From Mycolicibacterium septicum DSM 44393 (lineage in GTDB: Bacteria; Actinomycetota; Actinomycetes; Mycobacteriales; Mycobacteriaceae), in the NCBI RefSeq assembly GCF_000455325.1, contig NZ_HG322951.1, forward strand, positions 2,680,770 through 2,718,214: a stretch of DNA of 37,445 bases, given 5' to 3'. Below the pieces are notes generated by a model, which saw only the letters and a list, made by a program, of their open reading frames with translations, was not told the DNA's origin and made no database searches. This document shows, one piece after another, positions 23,091 through 30,793 of the stretch (position 1 is the stretch's first letter; each line of letters starts with the position of its first letter). The translations under genes were made by a program, and so were the position numbers.

Positions 23091-23876
23091 TCAGAGCGCG
23101 ATTGGGGCGCCGTTGCTCATCGCGGCGATGAAGCCGCCGTCGACCTGGATGTCCTGTCCGTTGATCCAGCGCGCCTCGGGGGAGGCCAGGAAGGCGATCA
23201 GGGGAACGATGTCCTCGACGTTGGCGTGCCGGCCGACGGTCGCGCGCACCATGTCGAGCACCTCCTTGCCCATGGTCTGCTCGAAATCGGACAGGATGGG
23301 GGTCTGGACCGGGCCCGGGCTCACCGTGTTGAGCCGCACCCCGTACTTGCTCCAGGCCGGCCCCGAGATCCGCTTGACGAACAGGATCGCGGCCTGCTTG
23401 GAGGTGGTGTAGACCGGGAAATCCGGATCCTGCCCGGTCTGCCACTGTGCCACCGCATCCCCGTCGGTGAGTTCGAGTAACCCGTCGAGGATGTCGATGC
23501 GCTGTTGCCAGCCCAGGGCCGCGGTCGACGCCACCGTGACGATCGAGCCGCCGTGGCGCAGCAGCGGCAGTATGCCTTCGACCATCAGTCGCATGCCGAG
23601 ATAGTTGACCTTGAGGACGTCGGCGGCCGGCGCGGTGCCCGGCACTCCCGCGACATGCGCGAGCATGTCCCAGCCGTCGCCGATCTCGCTCAGCAGGCGC
23701 GCGATGTCGGCCGCGTCCCGCAGGTCGCACGTGGCGTGCTCCGACGCCGGGGTGTCATTGGGGCGCACGTCGACGGCGAGCACATGGTCGCCCCGTTCGA
23801 AGAAGTGCGCCGCGGTGGCCGCTCCGATTCCGGATCCGGCTCCGACGACGACGATTCTGCGTGCGGTTTCCGACAT
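23091..23876 (-). CDS. Short-chain dehydrogenase (3-alpha-hydroxysteroid/coniferyl-alcohol dehydrogenase-like)
   Basis: About 261 residues from MSETARRIVVVGAGSGIG at 23876, set by GGAAGG upstream; the frame to 23933 is too long. The cofactor loop GAGSGIG is at 12-18. The active site has Ser117 and Y156-x3-K160. About 38 residues separate Ser and Tyr, against roughly a dozen in most SDRs. That insertion is known in the 3-alpha-hydroxysteroid dehydrogenase/carbonyl reductase group, to which coniferyl-alcohol dehydrogenase (CalA) also belongs. It should oxidise a secondary or allylic alcohol with NAD(P). It is divergent from a CalB-like aldehyde dehydrogenase (24036), which suggests consecutive alcohol and aldehyde oxidations. 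Its promoter carries half-sites related to the ACTGTAA operator. Confidence 0.9.
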   Translation of the reverse strand: MSETARRIVVVGAGSGIGAATAAHFFERGDHVLAVDVRPNDTPASEHATCDLRDAADIARLLSEIGDGWDMLAHVAGVPGTAPAADVLKVNYLGMRLMVEGILPLLRHGGSIVTVASTAALGWQQRIDILDGLLELTDGDAVAQWQTGQDPDFPVYTTSKQAAILFVKRISGPAWSKYGVRLNTVSPGPVQTPILSDFEQTMGKEVLDMVRATVGRHANVEDIVPLIAFLASPEARWINGQDIQVDGGFIAAMSNGAPIAL

Positions 23877-23901
23877 GCGACGACCTTCCACTGAATTAAC
23901 G

Positions 23902-23920
23902 ACAGTAAGGATGACTGTAA
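23902..23920. promoter_or_regulatory. Rearranged half-sites of the ACTGTAA operator upstream of the SDR
   Basis: ACAGT-N7-ACTGT (23902-23918) is palindromic, and one complete half-site ACTGTAA lies at 23914-23920. Read on minus, the two half-sites TTACAGT and TTACTGT are tandem rather than facing each other as in copies A to C. It sits about 26-44 bp upstream of the SDR start. It may be a weak binding site; the geometry differs from the strong copies. Confidence 0.4.
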
Positions 23921-24035
23921 ACATTCGGGCCACTCGGACAATCGACTTCGGCCTGCTCGGTGGGTGCTACCGTTAGCCTTACCGGAGGCGGCTCCGGAAT
24001 GTGGGCGACGCGTGCCTGGCGAGGAGACGGATTCG

Positions 24036-25523
24036 ATGAGCGCGATCGAGGAGCGTGCGGCAATGCAGCCGCAGCGCGACGGTCTGGATGAGCTGCTGGC
24101 AGCCCAGCGCCGATCGTTCATCGCCGATGGTCCGCCCGATGTCGCGCTGCGCCGCAACCGCATTGACCGGCTTCTCGCGATGGTGTTGGACAACTCCGAG
24201 GATTTCGTCGCCGCCACCGCGGCCGACTACGGGTCGCGGTCGCGCTCGGCTGCGTTCTTCGCCGAGATCCTGGGCATGCTCTCGGTCATCGAGCACACCA
24301 GGGCGCATGTGCCGCAGTGGATGCGCGCGACGAAGTTGATGCGGGCCGCCCGGTTCGCCGGGCTGCGTGCCGAGGTGGTGCCGAGCCCGCTCGGTGTCAT
24401 CGGGATCATCGGACCGTGGAACTTCCCGATCCAGTTGACGGTGCTGCCTGCAGCTGCGGCCTTCGCCGCGGGCAACCGGGTGATGATCAAGATGTCGGAG
24501 GTCACCCCGCGCACCGCCGAACTGATGGCGGCGACCGCGCCGAAGTATTTCGATCCGACCGAGTTGCAGGTCGTGACCGGCGGGCCCGATGTCGCCGCGG
24601 AGTTCGCGGGCCTACCGTTCGACCACCTGTTCTTCACCGGTTCACCCTCGATCGGGGCGCTGGTGGCGCGCGCGGCCTCGGACAATCTGGTTCCGGTGAC
24701 GCTGGAACTGGGCGGTAAGAACCCGGTGGTGGTGTCTCCCGGTGCTGACATCGAACGGGCGGCGAGCCGAATCGCCCAGGCACGCATGGTCAATGGCGGC
24801 CAGGTGTGCGTGTGCCCGGACTATGTCTTCGTCCCGGAGACGCAGGTGGACCGGTTCGTCGAGGTCGCGCGGAGAAGCCTGAGCAATCTGTTTCCCAGCA
24901 TCATCGACAACGCCGACTATTGCTCCTCGGTGAACCAGGCCAACTTCGACCGGGTGGTCGGACTGATCGCCGATGCCCGTGCCCACGGGGCCCGGATCGA
25001 CTCCGTCGTCCCGGCGGGGGAGGTGCTGCCCGATCCGGGGTCGCGCAAGATCGCCCCGACCATCGTGCGTGACGTCGATGACCGGATGCGGATCGCTGGC
25101 GAGGAGGTATTCGGACCGGTGCTGGCGGTGCGCGGCTACTCCCGGCTCACCGAGGCCGTCGACCACATCAACGCCAACCCGTCGCCGTTGGTGGCCTACT
25201 GGTTCGGGCCCGACGATGCCGACTTCCGCCACTTCGTCAGCCACACCCGCAGTGGCGGGGTGGCCCGCAATGACTTTGCCGCGCACATGATCCCGTCCGA
25301 AGCCCCGTTCGGTGGCGTCGGACGCAGTGGGACCGGCGCCTACCACGGCAAAGCCGGTTTCGATGCGTTCAGCCACTACCGTACGGTGGTCGGCACAGAC
25401 CTCCCGTTCAGCGTCACGGGCCAGGCGGCCCGGCCGTTCAGCGCGTCCATGCGGGTCAGTGCCGAACTCAGCCTGCGCCGTGCCCGCAGCCGAACCGCAG
25501 CGCGGCTCAAGAAGTTTCGCTGA
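24036..25523 (+). CDS. Aldehyde dehydrogenase, coniferyl-aldehyde dehydrogenase-like (class 3 type)
   Basis: About 495 residues from the ATG at 24036, with RBS GAGGAG at 24021-24026; the frame to 23964 has no RBS. The N terminus lacks the long extension of tetrameric aldehyde dehydrogenases and goes quickly into RRNRIDRLLAMVLDN. The core has GPWNFPIQLTVLPAAAAFAAGN, LELGGKNPVVVSP (catalytic Glu) and NGGQVCVCPDYVFV (catalytic Cys), then APFGGVGRSGTGAYHG. This layout is typical of class-3/fatty-aldehyde and coniferyl-aldehyde dehydrogenases. The C-terminal 40 residues are basic (SLRRARSRTAARLKKFR) without a clear membrane helix. It is divergent from the SDR and overlaps the convergent CoA ligase by 17 bp. 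An alcohol-aldehyde-acid sequence ending at that ligase is a reasonable inference. Confidence 0.9.
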   Translation: MSAIEERAAMQPQRDGLDELLAAQRRSFIADGPPDVALRRNRIDRLLAMVLDNSEDFVAATAADYGSRSRSAAFFAEILGMLSVIEHTRAHVPQWMRATKLMRAARFAGLRAEVVPSPLGVIGIIGPWNFPIQLTVLPAAAAFAAGNRVMIKMSEVTPRTAELMAATAPKYFDPTELQVVTGGPDVAAEFAGLPFDHLFFTGSPSIGALVARAASDNLVPVTLELGGKNPVVVSPGADIERAASRIAQARMVNGGQVCVCPDYVFVPETQVDRFVEVARRSLSNLFPSIIDNADYCSSVNQANFDRVVGLIADARAHGARIDSVVPAGEVLPDPGSRKIAPTIVRDVDDRMRIAGEEVFGPVLAVRGYSRLTEAVDHINANPSPLVAYWFGPDDADFRHFVSHTRSGGVARNDFAAHMIPSEAPFGGVGRSGTGAYHGKAGFDAFSHYRTVVGTDLPFSVTGQAARPFSASMRVSAELSLRRARSRTAARLKKFR

Positions 25524-27174
25524 CCGCCTGCTCGCGGGCCCACCGGTAGTCGGCCTTGCCGGCCGGGCTGCGCTCGATGACCGGGCGGAACACCACGGCC
25601 TTGGGCAGCTTGTAACGGGCGATAGACGATTCGGCATGCCGGATGAGCTCGTCGGCCCCAATAGTGTTGTCGGCGAGCGCGTCCTCGCTCAACGCAACGA
25701 TGGCCACTACTTCCTGCCCCCAGCGTTCACTGGGCCGGCCGGCCACCACAACGTCCCGCACTGCCGGATGCGAGGCGATCGCGGATTCGACCTCCTCGGC
25801 GAAGATCTTCTCGCCGCCGGAGTTGATGGTGACGGAGTCGCGGCCGAGCAGCTCGATGGCCCCGCTGTCCAGATGACGCGCCCGGTCACCGGGTGTCGCA
25901 TATCGGACGCCATCGATGACCGGGAACGTGGCCGCGGTCTTGGTGGCGTCACCCTTGTAGCCCAGCGGCACGAACCCGCGCTGTGCCAGCCAGCCCAGTC
26001 CCTCATGACCGGCGGAGAGGACCGCGGTGAAATCCTCGGTCACCACGCAGGTATCGGGTCCGGCGTTGAACGTTCCGGTCGACACGGCACCGGGGGCCGA
26101 CATGTGGCTCATCTGGGCACCGGTCTCGGATGACCCCACCCCGTCGATGACGATGAGGTTCGCCTTGGCGTCGATGAGTTGTTGCTTGACGTGCGGGGTC
26201 AGCTGCGCCCCGCCGTTGGCCACCACGGACAAGGAGGACACATCCGCCGTGCCGTCTCGAAGGCCGGCCTTGATGGCATCGAGGAGTGGGCGCGCCATGG
26301 CGTCACCCACCACCGTGGCCACCAGCACCTGTTCGCGTTCGATGGTGCGCACCACGTCCTCGGCATCGAAACGGTCGACCACACTGGGGAATACGATGGT
26401 CTGCCCCGTGGTCACGGCCGTCATCGCCCCCCATTGTGCGGCGCCGTGGATCAGTGGCGGCAGGATCAGCAGCCTGGTGCCCGGATTGTCGACCGCACGC
26501 CCGACGATCTCCTCGACCGACTGCGCTTTCTCGCCGGTCACCATGTTGCGTCCGCCGAACGCGGTCATGAAGATGTCGTGCTGCCGCCACAGCACGCCCT
26601 TGGGCATGCCGGTGGTGCCGCCGGTGTAGAGCACGTAGAGGTCGTCGGGACTGGGCTCGACAGGAATGGTGGCGTCGGTCGAAGCGCCGACGATCGACTC
26701 GTAATCCACTGCGCCGTTGAGCAGTTCATTGCCGGAACCGTCGGCGATCTGGATCAGCACCCGCAGCGCAGGAAGATCGGGGAGTATCTCGGCCACGCGC
26801 GGTGCGAACGCGGCGTGGTACACGAGCGCGGATGCGCCGGAATCAGCCAGCAGATACTGCAATTCGTTCTTGACGTAGCGGTAGTTGACGTTGAACGGTG
26901 CGACGCGGGCCCGGAACGCGCCGAGCAGGGATTCGACGAATTCGGGACCGTTGTAGGCGTAGATGCCCAGCAGGTCCTGGCCTACCTCGTGGCCGGCCAG
27001 TTCGCCGCGTTCGGTCTGTGCGCCCAGCCCGCGCGAATGCAGATACGCCGCCAGCCGATTCGAGCGGTCCACGATCTGTCGGTAGGTGTAGCGCCGGTCG
27101 CCCTGGACGATCAGCGGGCGGTCGCCGAGGGCGGCTGCGACGGCTTCGGCGACGGCCGGAACGGTGAACTGCAC
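25507..27174 (-). CDS. Acyl-CoA ligase (FadD19-like, AMP-binding)
   Basis: A 555-residue adenylate-forming enzyme with a GTG start at 27174 and AGGAG 7 nt upstream. The P-loop TGGTTGMPKG (about 187-196) is followed by VLWRQHDIF. Further motifs are DGVGSSETGAQM near 345, GRDSVTINSGGEKIFAEEVE near 440-460, and the C-terminal catalytic Lys in AGKADYRWA. The WRQ-x-DI feature and general layout match the ligase at 2392 and, from memory, mycobacterial FadD17/FadD19 enzymes for branched sterol side chains. It is the last gene of the Rieske-isochorismatase-ligase operon, 33 bp after the isochorismatase stop. It probably activates the acid made by the oxidation steps encoded around it. Confidence 0.93.
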   Translation of the reverse strand: MQFTVPAVAEAVAAALGDRPLIVQGDRRYTYRQIVDRSNRLAAYLHSRGLGAQTERGELAGHEVGQDLLGIYAYNGPEFVESLLGAFRARVAPFNVNYRYVKNELQYLLADSGASALVYHAAFAPRVAEILPDLPALRVLIQIADGSGNELLNGAVDYESIVGASTDATIPVEPSPDDLYVLYTGGTTGMPKGVLWRQHDIFMTAFGGRNMVTGEKAQSVEEIVGRAVDNPGTRLLILPPLIHGAAQWGAMTAVTTGQTIVFPSVVDRFDAEDVVRTIEREQVLVATVVGDAMARPLLDAIKAGLRDGTADVSSLSVVANGGAQLTPHVKQQLIDAKANLIVIDGVGSSETGAQMSHMSAPGAVSTGTFNAGPDTCVVTEDFTAVLSAGHEGLGWLAQRGFVPLGYKGDATKTAATFPVIDGVRYATPGDRARHLDSGAIELLGRDSVTINSGGEKIFAEEVESAIASHPAVRDVVVAGRPSERWGQEVVAIVALSEDALADNTIGADELIRHAESSIARYKLPKAVVFRPVIERSPAGKADYRWAREQAVSETS

Positions 27175-27207
27175 GGGTTTCTCCTAAGGGCGGGGGAGGG
27201 TCTTGGG

Positions 27208-27825
27208 TCAGTGCTGCCAGGCGCGCAGCAGGTCCTCGGTTGTGGTGACGGTGGCAAGCAGAGACAGGGTGTTGTCGATGATCGCGTCGGCGTAGGCCGT
27301 CGGAATTCCGGCGACCGCGTCGCGGGGCAGCACCACCCGGTACCCGGCGTTGACCGCGTCCATCACCAGATTGATGATCGCGATGTTCACCGAGACTCCG
27401 ACGGCCACGATGGTGCGCACCCCGAGGTTGCGCAGGATCGGGTCGAGGTCGGTGCCGCCCATCGGGCCCAGGCCGTGCCAACGGGACAGCACGAGGTCGT
27501 CCGGTTCCGGGCCGAACTCGGGAAGCAACATGGCGCCCGGTGTGCCTGGCAGAATGCCCACGTCGTTACGGCCGATGGCGAAGATCTTGGCGTTGTGGTT
27601 GGAACCCAGCCCATCCGGGCGTCGCTGCACCAGGCAGTGCACCACCCGGGCGGAGGCAGCCCGCGCTGCCGGCAGTAGTCGGGCGATGTTGGGTAGCGCC
27701 TCCCGGCGGGCCTCGTCGGCCAGTGCGGCCAGCCCCGCGTCGGGACCGACCACTGCGCCTTGGCATTCCTGGGTAATGATCGCGGTGTGCCCGGGGGCGA
27801 CCAGTTCTGTCAGGTCCAGCTTCAT
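27208..27825 (-). CDS. Isochorismatase-fold protein with altered catalytic triad
   Basis: About 205 residues from MKLDLTELVAPG at 27825, which overlaps the Rieske stop by ATGA; the open frame to 27972 lies inside that gene. The Rossmann-like isochorismatase/cysteine-hydrolase fold is clear: IITQECQGAVVG, GTDLDPILRNLGVRTIVAVGVS, then DAVNAGYRVVLPRDAVAG. The usual Asp-Lys-Cys triad is replaced: Glu20 in QECQ, Arg115 in LSRWHG and Ala149 in VNIAIIN. It therefore cannot act as a cysteine hydrolase, though isochorismatases proper also lack the Cys. Translational coupling to the Rieske oxygenase suggests a role in the same step or in ring-product handling, as hydrolase, isomerase or binding partner. 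That role is unproven. Confidence 0.85.
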   Translation of the reverse strand: MKLDLTELVAPGHTAIITQECQGAVVGPDAGLAALADEARREALPNIARLLPAARAASARVVHCLVQRRPDGLGSNHNAKIFAIGRNDVGILPGTPGAMLLPEFGPEPDDLVLSRWHGLGPMGGTDLDPILRNLGVRTIVAVGVSVNIAIINLVMDAVNAGYRVVLPRDAVAGIPTAYADAIIDNTLSLLATVTTTEDLLRAWQH

Positions 27826-28838
27826 GAGACGCTGACTACGCTCTCCACGGGTGGCACCTCGTAGAACTGGGTCGCCCACTTGCGCATGGCCATATACGGT
27901 TTCGCGTCGATCTTGGCCAGCGGCGGATGCTCGACGTACTTCTGGTAGCGCCAGATGTCGCAGTCCTCCCACACGGTCTTGAGGAACTGCTTCTCGACCT
28001 GCTTGCGGACCTGCTCGGGCGGGACGTCGGAGGTCTCACCCGGGAGTTTGGGCCACCAGATCGAATAGAACATGTCCGACACCTCGTCGTCGACCGGGGT
28101 GCAGGCGAAGATCAGCCGGTGGTTGGACGAGCCTTCGAAGGCGCTCATGGCGAAGCCGAGGCCGGAGAAGTGGCTGTGAATCCGCAGTGCCATCTTGTCC
28201 GGATCGTCGCTGCGGGCATCGGGCCAGCCCGTCAGGAACCGCCATTCCTCGTCGACGTGCTCCCAGTGCAGGCACACCGGGGTCACGGTCGCGCCGTGGA
28301 CGTAGCGGAAATGTGAACTGTCCGGACCGTTCTCGGCCACGATCTGCGGGTGGACCGGGATCGCGTCAGCCCGGCTGGAGAACTCCGGGTAGGGCCGGTA
28401 GTAGGCATCCGGATCGGTTTCGAACTGCGGGAACTTGTGGAAGATGTCGGGCAGTTCCCACTGCGGCTCCTTGCCATCGGGCTGATACCACATGAAGATG
28501 CAGCCGTACTGCTCCTTGACCGGGTAGGAGCGCAGCCGCAGACCACGGTTGGGCTTGTCGGGCTGATAGGGGATGTAGGTGTTGTTGCCTTCAGGTCCCC
28601 ACCGCCAGCCGTGGAACGGGCACTCGACGCAGTCGCCGACAACCTTGCCGCCGTGGCCGATGTGGGCACCCAGGTGCTTGCAGTGCGCTTCCAGCACATG
28701 AAGCTCGCCGGATTCGTCGCGATAGGCGGCGAGGTCCTCGCCGAAGTACTTCAGCGCCTTCACATCGCCGACCTCGTACTCGGCCGACCAGCCGATCATG
28801 AACCAGCCGGTGACCTTCCAGGTGAACGGCACTTTCAT
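27822..28838 (-). CDS. Rieske non-heme iron oxygenase, KshA-like oxygenase component
   Basis: A 338-residue oxygenase. The Rieske [2Fe-2S] ligands are C53-x-H55 and C73-x2-H76. The mononuclear iron site is in ENGPDSSHFRYVH, with N170, D173, H176 and H181 fitting NxxDxxHxxxxH. The layout (short N terminus, Rieske domain first, no alpha/beta partner gene) matches the single-subunit type of 3-ketosteroid 9-alpha-hydroxylase (KshA) and related terpenoid or sterol oxygenases. No reductase (KshB type) gene is in the window, so electrons must come from elsewhere. GGGAGGG precedes the ATG at 28838. It is the first gene of a three-gene operon, and its promoter holds one good ACTGTAA half-site. Confidence 0.92.
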   Translation of the reverse strand: MKVPFTWKVTGWFMIGWSAEYEVGDVKALKYFGEDLAAYRDESGELHVLEAHCKHLGAHIGHGGKVVGDCVECPFHGWRWGPEGNNTYIPYQPDKPNRGLRLRSYPVKEQYGCIFMWYQPDGKEPQWELPDIFHKFPQFETDPDAYYRPYPEFSSRADAIPVHPQIVAENGPDSSHFRYVHGATVTPVCLHWEHVDEEWRFLTGWPDARSDDPDKMALRIHSHFSGLGFAMSAFEGSSNHRLIFACTPVDDEVSDMFYSIWWPKLPGETSDVPPEQVRKQVEKQFLKTVWEDCDIWRYQKYVEHPPLAKIDAKPYMAMRKWATQFYEVPPVESVVSVS

Positions 28839-28876
28839 GTCCGCTGCCCTCCCGTTTCACTGCTCTCGCAATACGT

Positions 28877-28893
28877 ACGGAAGACATTACAGT
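28877..28893. promoter_or_regulatory. Degenerate ACTGTAA-type site upstream of the Rieske operon
   Basis: On minus the site reads ACTGTAA-TGT-CTTCCGT: one perfect half-site and a second half matching 4 of 7. It lies about 39-55 bp upstream of the start at 28838, with -10-like TACTGT or TAATGT hexamers in the same patch. Eleven of 14 arm positions match copies A to C. It may be a weaker member of the regulon; chance cannot be excluded. The rest of the gap to 28996 shows no gene. Confidence 0.45.
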
Positions 28894-28995
28894 AGAGGTT
28901 TCTGCATAGAAAGTGGGTCTAACCGCGGAGCGGACGGCGGTCGAGGATGGCGCTGCGGGGACGGGCGTGCGTGCTGAGGTGGTCGCGAGAACCGG

Positions 28996-29991
28996 TCAGC
29001 GACGCAGTACGCCATCAACGGCACCGACGGCGAGTTTGGGTTCGGTCACCGCGACCGTACTCAGGGCGGTTTCGGCGAGCGCTACGATCTCGTCGTCGAG
29101 CGTGACACCGGAGGCCGCGGCGTTGGCGTACACCTGCTCGGGACGCGATGCCCCGGTGATCGCCGAAGCCACCTCCGATCGACGCAACACCCACGCCAGT
29201 GCCATCGTCGCCAGGTCCATCCCGGCGGCTTCGGCGATCGGGGCGAGCCGCTGCACGGCCGTCAGTACCTCGTCGGAATACCGGCTGCGCGCCACACCCA
29301 TTGCCGGGCTGCCAAAGCGGCTGTCAGCCGGAACATCCCGTCCCGGGTGGTATTTTCCGGTCAGCACTCCCTGAGCGAGCGGTGACCAGACGATCTGGCG
29401 GATTCCGTGCGCCATGCACAGTCCGAACACTTCAGCTTCTGGGCCGCGCCACAGCATGGAGTACTGAGGTTGCGAGGCCACGAACAGTCCTTCGCCGCCG
29501 ATCTCGATGGCGGCCCGGATTTGCTCCGGTGTCCACTCGCTGAAGCCGATGTAGCGAGCCTTGCCGGCGCGGACTACATCTTGGAAGGCCTCAACGGTCT
29601 CCTCCAACGGCACATTGATGTCAAAGCGGTGGGCCTGATACAGGTCGACGTAGTCGGTTCGCAGGCGCTGCAGCGACGCATCGACTTGCTTGTGGACCTG
29701 AGCGCCCGACAGGCCGAAATCGGCCGGGTCCTGGGACATGGGTGCGAACAACTTGGTTGCCAACACATAGCTGTCGCGCGGATGGACGGAGAGGATCTCA
29801 CCCCACGCCGACTCGGCACTGCCCTGACCGTAGGCGTTGGCGGTGTCGAAGAAGTTGATCCCCGCGTCCAGCGCGGCAGCGGTGCAGGCTTTGGTCTGGT
29901 CGAACTCGATACCGCCGGAGAAGGTGAGCCACGACCCCAGCGAAATCTCGGAGACCTGCAGATCGGATGTGCCCAATTGGCGGTAGAGCAT
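28996..29991 (-). CDS. Aldo/keto reductase
   Basis: About 331 residues from MLYRQLGTSDLQVSEISLG at 29991, with GAGAGG 8-9 nt upstream; the frame to 30117 overlaps the previous gene. It is a (beta/alpha)8 reductase with the catalytic tetrad D49, Y54, K80 and H121 (DTANAYG, LATKLF, YQAHRFD). The C-terminal AMALAWVLRRSEVASAITGASRPEQV is typical of the Kv-beta-like AKR branch. It would reduce a carbonyl, or oxidise an alcohol, with NADP. It is the last gene of the lux-like operon, 10 bp after the enoyl-CoA hydratase. Here it could reduce an aldehyde or ketone formed by the reductase or monooxygenase upstream. Confidence 0.92.
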   Translation of the reverse strand: MLYRQLGTSDLQVSEISLGSWLTFSGGIEFDQTKACTAAALDAGINFFDTANAYGQGSAESAWGEILSVHPRDSYVLATKLFAPMSQDPADFGLSGAQVHKQVDASLQRLRTDYVDLYQAHRFDINVPLEETVEAFQDVVRAGKARYIGFSEWTPEQIRAAIEIGGEGLFVASQPQYSMLWRGPEAEVFGLCMAHGIRQIVWSPLAQGVLTGKYHPGRDVPADSRFGSPAMGVARSRYSDEVLTAVQRLAPIAEAAGMDLATMALAWVLRRSEVASAITGASRPEQVYANAAASGVTLDDEIVALAETALSTVAVTEPKLAVGAVDGVLRR

Positions 29992-30001
29992 TGACTGCCT
30001 C

Positions 30002-30769
30002 TCAACGGTTCGATTCGGGAGTGCGTTGACGGGCGGCGGTAGCGCTACCGGAGGCGGTGAACGCCGCCAGGTCGTAGCGGCGGCCGACGCTGTGTGCGGT
30101 TTCGGCGGCCAGTGCACCAGCCAGGGACAGGTCCTCGCCGCGTGCGTAGAGACCGAGCATCTCGGGGACGGCCGCGTTGGCGGGGATACGGTGCGCGATC
30201 GCCATGACGGTCCTCAACAGATCGTCATGGTGCACTACCTGATTCACCAGCCCGAGGCGCAAGGCCTCGTGCGCGTCGACGAATTCGCCGGTGATCGACA
30301 TCTGCCGTGCCTTGCGGACACCGACAGCGCGGGGCAGCAGCGCGGTGAGTCCCCAGGTCGGGATCACGCCGAGCAATGCGTGGGTGTCGGCGAACCGGGC
30401 CCGATCCGAGGCGATGATGAACGAACAGCTCAGTGCGACTTCCAAGGCGCCCGACACACATGCTCCGTTGACCGCGCAGATTGTCGGTGTCCGCATGGCG
30501 CGCAGGGCCATTGCCGGGGTGATGTCGAGTGGGCCACCGCTCTCGCCTGGCCCACGTTCGAGCTGTTTGAAATCGACTCCGGCGGAGAACACCGGATCGA
30601 TGCCGGTCAGTACCACCGCGCGTACGGAGTCGTCGCGGTCGGCGTCGCCAAGGGCGTCGCGCAATGCGGAGCGCAGCGGCCCATTGAGCGCGTTTTTGGC
30701 CGCGGGACGGTCGATCGTGAGGATGCGCACTCCGTCGTCGTCGTGGATCTGCAAGTCCGGCAGGTTCAT
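30002..30769 (-). CDS. Enoyl-CoA hydratase/isomerase family protein
   Basis: About 255 residues from MNLPDLQIHDDDGVRILTIDRP at 30769, with GAGGAG upstream. Crotonase landmarks are FSAGVD at 61-66 and NGACVSGAL at 101-109. The region where many crotonases place the second acid reads LGVIPTWGLTALLPR, with Pro in its place, so the activity may be an isomerase, dehalogenase or thioesterase variant rather than simple hydration. It lies 24 bp after the P450 and 10 bp before the aldo/keto reductase in the same operon. It is more distant from the other two crotonases in the window than those are from each other. Confidence 0.9.
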   Translation of the reverse strand: MNLPDLQIHDDDGVRILTIDRPAAKNALNGPLRSALRDALGDADRDDSVRAVVLTGIDPVFSAGVDFKQLERGPGESGGPLDITPAMALRAMRTPTICAVNGACVSGALEVALSCSFIIASDRARFADTHALLGVIPTWGLTALLPRAVGVRKARQMSITGEFVDAHEALRLGLVNQVVHHDDLLRTVMAIAHRIPANAAVPEMLGLYARGEDLSLAGALAAETAHSVGRRYDLAAFTASGSATAARQRTPESNR

Positions 30770-30793
30770 TCGTTGGCTCCTCTGCAAGTTTGA

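Noticed and set aside
26179..27678. 499-residue plus-strand frame opposite the CoA ligase and isochorismatase-fold genes
   Set aside because: It spans two real minus-strand genes and the gap between them; composition is typical of a shadow frame.
28900..28995. Possible small gene or RNA in the gap between the Rieske and aldo/keto reductase genes
   Set aside because: I see no start with RBS, no stable inverted repeat and no conserved motif.
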